From Thermoflexales bacterium (GTDB taxonomy: Bacteria > Chloroflexota > Anaerolineae > B4-G1): DNA of 24,829 nucleotides. Numbering within the stretch: the first letter of the stretch is position 1; each line of letters begins with the position of its first letter. Below the pieces are notes generated by a model. The model saw nothing but the letters and a program-made list of their open reading frames with translations, searched no databases and was not told the DNA's origin. The stretch covers positions 1 to 24,829 of the forward strand of contig SKQX01000138.1 of the NCBI GenBank assembly GCA_007118795.1, given 5' to 3'. Made by a program: the position numbers and the translations under genes. Shown piece after piece: positions 14,939-21,000 of the stretch.

Positions 14939-15759
14939 TAAGCTATCTCCCGCTCCCGGTTGATACGGTCACGCAACTCTAGTGCAGCAGTCCGAGCTGC
15001 CCTCTCGAAATCTGGTCCTGAGGAGGCATAGATGATACCGCGCGAAGAGTTGATGACAGGTCCAATCCCGTCGGCCGTCGGGCCGTGGGCGACGGCCTTG
15101 GCCAGATCGCCTCCCTGGGCTCCGATACCCGGAATCAGGAAAGGAAGACTGGGCGAAGTCTCCCGCAGCACGCTCAACTCATCCGGATAGGTGGCACCCA
15201 CCACGAGCCCACAAGTGCCCGGCAGCTCTTCGTCCCAATCCGTCGCCAGTCTCGCTACTTCCTGATACAAAGGGTGCCCGCGCACCATAAGATCCTGGAT
15301 GTCCGGCGCCGAGCGGTTCGAGGTACGAGCTAACAGGAACACTCCGTATTCGGGGGTGTCTAGGAAAGGACGGATTGCGTCGCAACCCAGGTACGGGTTC
15401 GCCGTGACAGCGTCGACGCCCAAGGCGTCGAATGCTGCCCGCGCGTAGGCTTCAGCGGTGTGCCCCACGTCGTTGAACTTCCCGTCCAGTATGACCGGCA
15501 GATGGTCCGGTACCTCATCGATTAGCTGATGAAGTGCCTCAACACCGACCACACCCTCGGCGAGCCAAAAGCCGAGGTTGGGCTTGTAGGCACAGGCAAG
15601 ATCGGCAGTGCTTCCTACGATGGCGCTGGCAAATGTGAGTAGCGGGTTATCTGACGATCGGACCACCTCGGGCAGACGATCGATCACCGGATCGAGTCCG
15701 ACGCAGAGCCACGAGCGATTGAGGCCCTGAGCCATGAGTAGCTTCTCTCGGAAAGTCAT
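14938..15759 (-). CDS. pyrF: Orotidine 5'-phosphate decarboxylase (type 2)
   Basis: PyrF converts OMP to UMP. The 273-residue length and the motifs fit the longer type 2 subfamily: WLCVGLDP at the start, CAYKPNLGFW (K59 from the substrate site), ILDGKFNDVGHTAEAYA with the catalytic D92, K94 and D97, then DAVTANPYLGCDA, FLLARTSNRSA and GIGAQGGD. The phosphate-binding end is INSSRGIIYA. Within the catalytic loop, DGKFND has FN where most type 2 enzymes have RG or RA (DxKxGD), but D, K and D are kept. Start: ATG 15759, with AGGGG 8-9 nt before it. It is first in the operon, with the promoter at 15814-15842 and a leader of about 48 nt. Confidence 0.94.
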   Translation of the reverse strand: MTFREKLLMAQGLNRSWLCVGLDPVIDRLPEVVRSSDNPLLTFASAIVGSTADLACAYKPNLGFWLAEGVVGVEALHQLIDEVPDHLPVILDGKFNDVGHTAEAYARAAFDALGVDAVTANPYLGCDAIRPFLDTPEYGVFLLARTSNRSAPDIQDLMVRGHPLYQEVARLATDWDEELPGTCGLVVGATYPDELSVLRETSPSLPFLIPGIGAQGGDLAKAVAHGPTADGIGPVINSSRGIIYASSGPDFERAARTAALELRDRINREREIA

Positions 15760-15813
15760 AGTGGTAGCCCCTTTTGATGCTCAGAATCCTGTGTACGACC
15801 GGCCATACGATCT

Positions 15814-15842
15814 ATTCTACAACAACTGTCAGATCTTGTCAT
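15814..15842 (-). promoter_or_regulatory. Sigma70-type promoter for pyrFED
   Basis: On the minus strand ATGACA (complement of 15837-15842) and TAGAAT (complement of 15814-15819) are separated by 17 bp. Transcription near 15807 would give a leader of about 48 nt before pyrF, too short for a classical attenuator of the PyrR type; I see no such structure. Confidence 0.72.
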
Positions 15843-15878
15843 CTGCTCAGGAGTATCTAAGCCTCGAAGCACTCACGG

Positions 15879-15913
15879 CACACGACCGCGCCCACCCAAG
15901 GCGCGGTCGTGTG
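15879..15913 (-). terminator. Perfect 14-bp hairpin between degV and pyrF, no T-run
   Basis: CACACGACCGCGCC (15879-15892) is the exact reverse complement of GGCGCGGTCGTGTG (15900-15913), with a 7-nt loop. It starts 25 bp past the degV stop on the minus strand and separates that unit from the pyrFED promoter. Neither side has a T-run. I regard it as the terminator of the trmI-degV group, but the missing T-run leaves this open. Confidence 0.6.
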
Positions 15914-15938
15914 AGAGCCTTACGCTTCTGCCGTCGAT

Positions 15939-16799
15939 TCAGCGTTTCGAATAGAAGCCGATACCCACCGTACCCGGGCCCGCATGAGCGCCGATCACCG
16001 GGCTCACCGTGTTTTGGTACACCTGCGAAACACCAAAACGTCTCTTCACTTCCTCCGCTACCATATCCCTCTCTTCCGGGCTGTCTATATCGATCACTCC
16101 TACCTCGGCCATGTCATCGCCCCCGACCCGTTCCTCGGCGGTATTCAGCATCTCCGTGATGGCCCGGCGCTTCGTCCGTACCTGTCCCATCGCCTCGACG
16201 CTTCCGTCGTTCAGATGAAGAAGAGGTTTGACGTTGAGCATAGTTCCCAGGAAGCGCTTGGCACCGCCTATGCGTCCTCCCTTGTGCAGGTACTCCAGAG
16301 TGTCCACGGCGAAGAGCACCGTTAGGCGGCTGCGAACGGACTCTGCTGCAGCGACGGCGTCCGTCACTGAACCCCCTGCGGCTGCCTCTCTAGCCGCTGC
16401 CAGAGCAACGAATGCAAGTCCCATGGATGTGGAGAAGGAGTCGATCACGGTAATGCTCAACTCCGGGACTTGGGCGACGGCTGCCTCGGCGGAGGCAACG
16501 GTCCCGCTGATCTTGCTGGATATGTAAGCGCCCACAATGGTGTCCGTCTTGTGTTCCTCAGCCACACGACGATAGAACTCCACAAATTCGCCAACCGAGG
16601 GTTGAGATGTGCTGGGTATCGTGTCGCGTTCTCTCAGAAGTTGATAGAAGGCCTCTGGTTCGATGTCGACCCCGTCGCGATAGCGCTCGTCACCCCAGAT
16701 CAACCAAAGCGGGATCACCGGGATACTGAGGCCATCCAGGGCCTCGTCTGGGATGTAGGCGGTGCTGTCGGTAACGACCACGACCTGCTGCTCACTCAT
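15939..16799 (-). CDS. DegV family fatty-acid-binding protein
   Basis: DegV proteins bind a fatty acid in a cleft; some act as FakB subunits that present fatty acids to the kinase FakA, which is not in the window. The 286-residue protein shows VVTDSTAYIP, the STSQPSVGEF loop, YISSKISGTVASA, IDSFSTSMGLAFVALAA, and the strongly conserved block DTLEYLHKGGRIGGAKRFLGTMLNVKPLL, then the ending GAHAGPGTVGIGFYSKR. Length and motif order are normal. The ATG at 16799 has AGGAGGTAGTT just upstream; the frame remains open to 17066, but that part is unrelated and overlaps the VIT-like gene. It is 115 bp downstream of the VIT-like gene, so it may be the last gene of that unit. Confidence 0.93.
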   Translation of the reverse strand: MSEQQVVVVTDSTAYIPDEALDGLSIPVIPLWLIWGDERYRDGVDIEPEAFYQLLRERDTIPSTSQPSVGEFVEFYRRVAEEHKTDTIVGAYISSKISGTVASAEAAVAQVPELSITVIDSFSTSMGLAFVALAAAREAAAGGSVTDAVAAAESVRSRLTVLFAVDTLEYLHKGGRIGGAKRFLGTMLNVKPLLHLNDGSVEAMGQVRTKRRAITEMLNTAEERVGGDDMAEVGVIDIDSPEERDMVAEEVKRRFGVSQVYQNTVSPVIGAHAGPGTVGIGFYSKR

Positions 16800-16914
16800 A
16801 ACTACCTCCTGGTCTCGATAGGGAAGCTGCCACCATATAGAACACGCTGGCCAGGAAAGGGTTTCGCTCCGTCGGGACCCCTGGACGGTCTTCGCCTGCT
16901 TGCGAGGTTCGGGG

Positions 16915-17544
16915 TCACGGCCCGTTGGCGGAGCCGCCCGGTAGGAGGAAGTTGATGGCAACAGCCACAATGCCGGCCAGGACAGTGCGCAAGCCATATC
17001 CCAGCAGGCTGCGCTCGGAAATGTGCCCCAGGAACGCACCCAAACCGAAGAGACTGACCAGGCCAATCACCAGCGCAAGCCCATAACTGACGAGGATGTT
17101 GCCGATGATAGAGGCGAGAAGGAAGGGGAGGAGCACCAATAGCGAGGAAAAGAGCGGTGAAAGTCCGTCCACCAATGAGACGATGGCCACCGCCACGTTA
17201 GCTGCCCGGCTGAGTTTGGTACCGTCCAGATTGGTGAGCGACACTCTCTCCAACTGGGCCAACTCGCGCCTCCGCTCGGCGGATTCTGCCAGATACGCGC
17301 CCGAGAACCCAGAAATGCCTATGGAGATCGATGCGGCGATGCCGACACGGACCACTGTGCCTGCATGGCGGATACCACCGAGGTAGCTGCCCGTTAAGAC
17401 GCCTATCATGGTCAGCACACCGTCGAAGGAGTTGTTCGCCAGGGCGCGCCGCGCGATCTCCCAGAAGCCTGTGATACGCTCGTACTCCCGTATCGCTTCT
17501 ATTTGCCGAGCCAACTGCTGGCGCGTGGAGTCCAGAGGATTCAT
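16915..17544 (-). CDS. VIT1/CCC1-like membrane transporter
   Basis: The 209-residue protein has five hydrophobic segments and the VIT family's first-helix signature, NNSFDGVLTMIGVLTGSY (D41, G42), followed by VGIAASISIGISGFSGAYLAESAERRREL, as in Fe(II)/Mn(II) transporters of the VIT1/CCC1 superfamily. Between helices it has a charged segment (residues 88-107) where metal-binding helices lie in plant VIT1. Ion specificity cannot be told from sequence. The ATG at 17542-17544 is 12 bp after the DUF211 stop; it has no ribosome site, so translational coupling is probable. Being beside a DUF211 gene, which I also associate with archaeal metal-related contexts, suggests the two act together; this is inference. 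Confidence 0.82.
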   Translation of the reverse strand: MNPLDSTRQQLARQIEAIREYERITGFWEIARRALANNSFDGVLTMIGVLTGSYLGGIRHAGTVVRVGIAASISIGISGFSGAYLAESAERRRELAQLERVSLTNLDGTKLSRAANVAVAIVSLVDGLSPLFSSLLVLLPFLLASIIGNILVSYGLALVIGLVSLFGLGAFLGHISERSLLGYGLRTVLAGIVAVAINFLLPGGSANGP

Positions 17545-17556
17545 GGCCGTCGCCGC

Positions 17557-17844
17557 TCAGTCCTGGGGCGTGATCACATCCTCAATGAGCACCTTACCAG
17601 CGGCCACTTCATCAATGGAGTGGACGGCGCCGCCATTGTGCTCGATCAGATCTATGATCTCTGCGAAGGGCACGTTTTGGCCTTCAACGGTCACCTTTGC
17701 GTTCTCAACTCGCCGATCGATCTCGTAGATCGAGATATTGACTCCATCCACCCCTGGGAAGTCAGCGAGCTGCTGCACAAGTTGCACGATGCTCGGCTCC
17801 AATGGCTTCAGAACGTCGATAACGACCCGTCTTAGATTTCCCAC
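17557..17844 (-). CDS. DUF211 family protein
   Basis: This 95-residue soluble protein follows the DUF211 pattern from start to end: LRRVVIDVLKPLEPSIVQL, GVDGVNISIYEIDRRVENAKVTVEG, FAEIIDLIEHNGGAVHSIDEVAAGKVLIEDV. The fold is a small ferredoxin-like one; the biochemical role is unknown. GTG at 17842-17844 is used because AGGAG lies 9 nt upstream, inside the last codons of trmI, whose stop ends only 4 bp before this start. A longer frame to 17880 has no such support. Together with the VIT-like gene 12 bp downstream, it is part of a tightly packed unit. Confidence 0.85.
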   Translation of the reverse strand: MGNLRRVVIDVLKPLEPSIVQLVQQLADFPGVDGVNISIYEIDRRVENAKVTVEGQNVPFAEIIDLIEHNGGAVHSIDEVAAGKVLIEDVITPQD

Positions 17845-17848
17845 GTCT

Positions 17849-18646
17849 CTATTCTCCTGATGGTATGAGTCTCCGGGCAAAAACCAGATAGCCGGTATGC
17901 GGTTTCAATCGGTCCTTCGGCCGCGACCGAGCCGAAGCCGTCTGATACGGTCGCAGCATAAGCTCCTCAACTTCGACGAGCCCGAAATCCGCAGTCTCAA
18001 GCGCCGCAACGAGGTTGATGACCTGATTGGCGGTAGGCAGAATCGAGCCGAAGAAGCCACCTCCTGCCAGAGCACTGTGTGCCTGAAACAGGTAGTCCCA
18101 CGGATTGGGGAGGTCGAGAAACATCGCGTTCAACTCACACTCCTCGATTCCATCAGCTATGTCGCAGTTCTTAAAGGTGACCCAGTCGGCCAATCCGACC
18201 TCCTCTAGATTGCTGCGGGCTAGCTCTTGTCGATCTGATCGGATATCGTAGGATGTGACGCGACCAGTAGGCCGTACCGCGTTGGCCAGCACTAGCGTGA
18301 GGCCCCCGCTACCGGTGCCTGCCTCGACAACGCGACATCCCGGAGCGATGCTGAGCTTCATCAGGATATACCCAGCGTCCTTGGGATAGATGATCTGCGT
18401 GCTTCGTTCCAGATTTCGGACGATGTCATCTGTGGAGGGACGCAGCAACATGAGGGGATGTCCAAGGTGAGTGCTAACCCGTGTTCCCCACCGCAACCCG
18501 ATCAGGTCGTCGTGGGCGATTGTCCCGCGGTGCGTGTGAAATTGGGCTCCCGGCTCGAGCCGTATGACAGAGGTCTTCCGGTCGCGCCCCATCAACAAAG
18601 CTGGGGCGCCCACCTCGGCTCTGAGTGTCTGTTGATCCGTACTCAA
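17849..18646 (-). CDS. trmI: tRNA (adenine-58-N1)-methyltransferase
   Basis: TrmI methylates A58 in the tRNA T-loop, a modification that in many organisms stabilises tRNA at high temperature. The 265-residue protein has the N-terminal beta domain with RLEPGAQFHTHRGTIAHDDLIGL and THLGHPLMLLRPSTDD, then RSTQIIYPKDAGYILMKL. The SAM-binding motif EAGTGSGGLT is at 108-117, SYDIRSD binds the ribose, and DLPNPW (178-183) is the catalytic-site motif. It ends in the typical KPHTGYLVFAR. The start codon is not certain: TTG at 18646 is the longest and fits homologues best, but it has no ribosome site; GTG 18613 and ATG 18592 are alternatives. It is first in the trmI-DUF211-VIT unit. Confidence 0.9.
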   Translation of the reverse strand: MSTDQQTLRAEVGAPALLMGRDRKTSVIRLEPGAQFHTHRGTIAHDDLIGLRWGTRVSTHLGHPLMLLRPSTDDIVRNLERSTQIIYPKDAGYILMKLSIAPGCRVVEAGTGSGGLTLVLANAVRPTGRVTSYDIRSDRQELARSNLEEVGLADWVTFKNCDIADGIEECELNAMFLDLPNPWDYLFQAHSALAGGGFFGSILPTANQVINLVAALETADFGLVEVEELMLRPYQTASARSRPKDRLKPHTGYLVFARRLIPSGE

Positions 18647-18821
18647 ATCATTGATACGCAGGGAATCTCAGCGGAGCGTGCGTCCGTAGTCAAGAACCTC
18701 TCCCCGCCGGCGGAGTCCGAGCGTCGTACCACCCCGGATCTGAACTGGGTGTGCCCCCAGGTAACTCCTGGTAACACGCATCTTGTCCGCTCTCTCCGCG
18801 ATCTGCTTGCCCACGATGGCA

Positions 18822-18849
18822 ATTATAGTGACATTCCACGGCAATGCAA
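18822..18849 (-). promoter_or_regulatory. Possible promoter for the trmI-DUF211-VIT unit
   Basis: On the minus strand a perfect TATAAT (complement of 18822-18827) lies 16 bp after a weak TTGCAT (complement of 18844-18849). The transcript would start about 170 nt before the trmI start, an unusually long leader for this window. A GTG 7 nt after the TATAAT opens a 48-codon frame of doubtful meaning. Confidence 0.5.
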
Positions 18850-18916
18850 CCCGCAGGTCTGTCATCTCCCTTCTGGTTGAGACGCCCAGGTGAAGCCATC
18901 GTGATGTCGGGTCGGT

Positions 18917-18945
18917 TTGACTTGCGCAAGTGATGATGGTAGACT
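18917..18945 (+). promoter_or_regulatory. Sigma70-type promoter for the response regulator unit
   Basis: TTGACT at 18917-18922 and TAGACT at 18940-18945 are spaced by 17 bp. The expected transcript start is near 18952, leaving a leader of about 72 nt before the ATG at 19024. Confidence 0.65.
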
Positions 18946-19023
18946 CTGCGCTGGAGTCATCCTCTGTGTGAGGTTCCGTTTGGCCGTGGTTTGTTACCAC
19001 TGGCGGAGCGCGGGGAGCTGTCG

Positions 19024-19410
19024 ATGCCGGATGAGAAGAAGCTAATCGTTTGCATTGAGGACGAACCGGAGATGATCGATCTCGTCAAGCTGATCCTCCG
19101 GCGGGCTGGTTTTGACTTTGTGGGCGCCGTGGGCGGGCGTGAAGGTCTGGAGGCCGTGCGCCGGTTCAGGCCCGACCTAGTATTGCTGGATCTTATGATG
19201 CCCGATGTGGACGGCTGGGACGTGTACCGCCAGATGAAGAGCGAACAGGAGCTGAGCAGCATCCCCGTCATCGTGATCACCGCTAAGGCCCAGAGCATTG
19301 ACCGGGTGCTGGGCCTTCACATAGCCCGGGTGGACGACTACATTACCAAGCCTTTCGGCCCCCAGGAGTTGCTGACCAGCGTCGACAACATCCTCAGTGC
19401 CCAAGACTGA
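19024..19410 (+). CDS. Receiver-only response regulator
   Basis: This is a stand-alone CheY-like receiver domain of 128 residues with no output domain. The acidic pair is in IEDEP (E12, D13, E14), the phospho-accepting Asp is D56 in LVLLDLMMPDVDGWDV, the switch threonine is T86 in VIVITAK, and the conserved lysine is K109 in DDYITKPFG. No histidine kinase is next to it, so the partner is elsewhere. The ATG at 19024 has GGGGAGCT 5 nt upstream; the frame extends to 18991 with no ribosome site. The adenosine-specific kinase gene follows 80 bp later on the same strand, without a visible terminator between them. Confidence 0.9.
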   Translation: MPDEKKLIVCIEDEPEMIDLVKLILRRAGFDFVGAVGGREGLEAVRRFRPDLVLLDLMMPDVDGWDVYRQMKSEQELSSIPVIVITAKAQSIDRVLGLHIARVDDYITKPFGPQELLTSVDNILSAQD

Positions 19411-19490
19411 GCTGTCGACGGGTCTAGGTCACCTGCCTGGCCATCACTGTCCTGTTTCTGCGAGTACTGGGATTTGGAGGAAGAGCTGCT

Positions 19491-19976
19491 ATGGAATTTG
19501 AGATTGTACCAATAGACAACCCGCAGGCCCTGAATCTGATCTTGGGGCAGTCCCATTTCATCAAGACGGTGGAGGATCTGCATGAGACGCTGGTGACAGC
19601 GGTCCCCGGCATAGAATTCGGCCTTGCGTTCTGCGAGGCCTCGGGGCCGGCTCTGGTCCGTGCCACAGGAACCGATGATGCGCTCATCGACCTCGCCAAG
19701 AAGAACGCTCTCGCGTTGGGCGCTGGTCACAGCTTTATCATCATCCTCGGGCAAGGCTTCTACCCCATCAACGTTCTAAATGAGGTGAAACGGGTGCCGG
19801 AGGTGTGTCGCATCTACTGCGCCACCGCCAATCCCCTTGAGGTTATCGTGGCTGAAACCCACCAGGGAAGGGCGATTCTTGGTGTGGTAGACGGCGTTAA
19901 GGCAGCGGGCGTTGAGAAGGAAGAGGATGTACAAGAGCGAAAGAGCTTGCTCCGAGCGATTGGATACAAGCTGTGA
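19491..19976 (+). CDS. Adenosine-specific kinase (DUF355 family)
   Basis: The 161-residue protein matches the small DUF355 family known mostly from archaea and some thermophilic bacteria: PQALNLILGQSHFIKTVEDLHETLV near the start, GIEFGLAFCEASGPALVRATGTDDALIDLAKKNA in the middle, the GAGHSFIIILGQGFYPINVLNEVK block, and CRIYCATANPLEVIVAETHQGRAILGVVDG towards the end. The name comes from an archaeal homologue that binds adenosine and has kinase activity; in vivo function is not well established. The ATG at 19491 has GGAGGAAGAG just upstream. It follows the response regulator by 80 bp and is separated from the HD gene by 77 bp. Confidence 0.9.
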   Translation: MEFEIVPIDNPQALNLILGQSHFIKTVEDLHETLVTAVPGIEFGLAFCEASGPALVRATGTDDALIDLAKKNALALGAGHSFIIILGQGFYPINVLNEVKRVPEVCRIYCATANPLEVIVAETHQGRAILGVVDGVKAAGVEKEEDVQERKSLLRAIGYKL

Positions 19977-20053
19977 CGAGCGGATTGAGCGGGTTGCTGT
20001 ATGAGGTCAGCTGGATCGCCGCATACCCCCGATTTTTGGGGATAGAATAGGCT

Positions 20054-20626
20054 GTGGAAGCCGACGCTGCTCTTCAGCTCCTACTGTCGGCTAATCAGCT
20101 GAAGCGCGTGCCACGGACCGGTTGGGTCATGCGTGGGGTGGTGGATGCCGAAACTGTTTCCGACCATGTGTTCGGCGTCACCTTTGTCTCTCTCGTGCTG
20201 GCCCAGATGGTCGACGAGCCCCTCGACGCTGTCAAGATGCTCACTATGGCGCTCATCCACGATCTGCCAGAGGCGGTCCTCGGCGATATCCCGACCCCAT
20301 CTTGGCGTCACTTCCCTGCACCCACCAAGCGTCTGGCGGAGGAACGGATCCTGCAGACCTTGCTCCGAGGATTTCCTTGGGGCGATGAGTGGCAGACCTG
20401 GTGGGGCGAGTTTGGAGATCGGAGCAGCCTGGAGGCCAGGCTTGTGCGCGACGCGGATCGTCTCGATCTTCTGATCCAGGCTTTTGTCTATGCCGAAACG
20501 ACGGGCAACCGCTGGTTGGAGGAGTTCTGGGCGGAGGCAGACTCGCGCGCCTTCGAGTTGGAGGTCTCGCGATCGGTGTTTCGAGCGCTGTGTCATGTCC
20601 GCGGTCGATCAAGAGGAGAACGGTGA
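20054..20626 (+). CDS. HD-domain 5'-nucleotidase-like phosphohydrolase (YfbR/HDDC2-type)
   Basis: Proteins of this type remove phosphate from deoxynucleoside monophosphates. The 190-residue protein has the family's layout: NQLKRVPRTGWVMRGVVDAETVSDHVF with H38, the HD motif plus its partner ALIHDLPEAVLGDIPTP (H69, D70, D78), and RDADRLDLL (D133). All metal ligands are present. The GTG at 20054 is the first possible start and fits the family's length. A TAGAAT box at 20043-20048 lies only 5 bp before it, without a good -35, so a leaderless message is possible but unproven. The stop overlaps the DUF192 start by 4 nt (GTGA), so the two are translationally coupled. Confidence 0.86.
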   Translation: MEADAALQLLLSANQLKRVPRTGWVMRGVVDAETVSDHVFGVTFVSLVLAQMVDEPLDAVKMLTMALIHDLPEAVLGDIPTPSWRHFPAPTKRLAEERILQTLLRGFPWGDEWQTWWGEFGDRSSLEARLVRDADRLDLLIQAFVYAETTGNRWLEEFWAEADSRAFELEVSRSVFRALCHVRGRSRGER

Positions 20627-21000
20627 AGTGGGTTGAAGCCCGAAGTGATTCGAGCCGGGGGCGGCTTCTGGGCCACGTGCGTTACTGCGACAGTTTTTTC
20701 CGTCGCCTCCGGGGGCTTATGCTTCGGCGCCGTCTAGGGGATGATGAAGGAGTGCTCCTTGTGGGCCGGCGCGAGAGTCGCTGGGATGCGGCGATACACA
20801 TGCTGTTCGTTCTATTCCCTATTGCGACGATCTGGCTGGATGCGGAGGGATACGTGGTAGATAGTCAACTGGCGCGCCCGTTCCGGCCTCTCTACGTGCC
20901 TCGGGCTCCGGCGCAAGACGTGCTGGAGGGACCACCCCGGCTTTTGGGCCAAGTGTGCGTAGGGGATCGGCTCCGTTTCACGGAGGTGGAGAGTGCGTAG
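20623..21000 (+). CDS. DUF192 family protein
   Basis: The 125-residue protein shows the DUF192 core: FFRRLRGLMLRRRLGDDEGVLLVGRR, then the strand-turn region WDAAIHMLFVLFPIATIWLDAEGYVV, and APAQDVLEGP near the end. In most members the centre reads 'fWMknt.ipLDilFid'; here it is AAIHMLFVLFPIATIWLD, a recognisable variant. No signal peptide is seen although many relatives are exported. Function unknown. The GTG at 20623 overlaps the HD stop by 4 nt; an upstream frame to 20389 lies within the HD gene and is rejected. Its end overlaps the LysM/M23 start by 8 nt. Confidence 0.83.
   Translation: MKWVEARSDSSRGRLLGHVRYCDSFFRRLRGLMLRRRLGDDEGVLLVGRRESRWDAAIHMLFVLFPIATIWLDAEGYVVDSQLARPFRPLYVPRAPAQDVLEGPPRLLGQVCVGDRLRFTEVESA

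Larger units (their letters stand above)
18647..19023. other. Divergent intergenic region, 377 bp, without a supported gene
   Basis: The region separates trmI (minus) from the response regulator (plus). It contains two facing-away promoters (18822-18849 on minus, 18917-18945 on plus). The minus transcript would carry a leader of about 170 nt with two small inverted repeats (CCAGG/CCTGG near 18767-18781 and CCGCCGGCGG near 18705-18714) but no recognised riboswitch. Minus-strand frames within 18668-19000 have no convincing start or motif. Confidence 0.5.

Noticed and set aside
18668..19000. A 110-codon minus-strand frame upstream of trmI
   Set aside because: AAGGAG abuts one internal ATG with no spacing, the probable trmI promoter runs through it, and no motif is recognisable. 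A 48-codon leaderless sub-frame is conceivable but unsupported.
20025..20048. A short CCCC/GGGG hairpin and TAGAAT before the HD gene as a terminator-promoter pair
   Set aside because: The stem has only four pairs and no -35 box is found at the right distance, so I mention the TAGAAT only in the gene entry.
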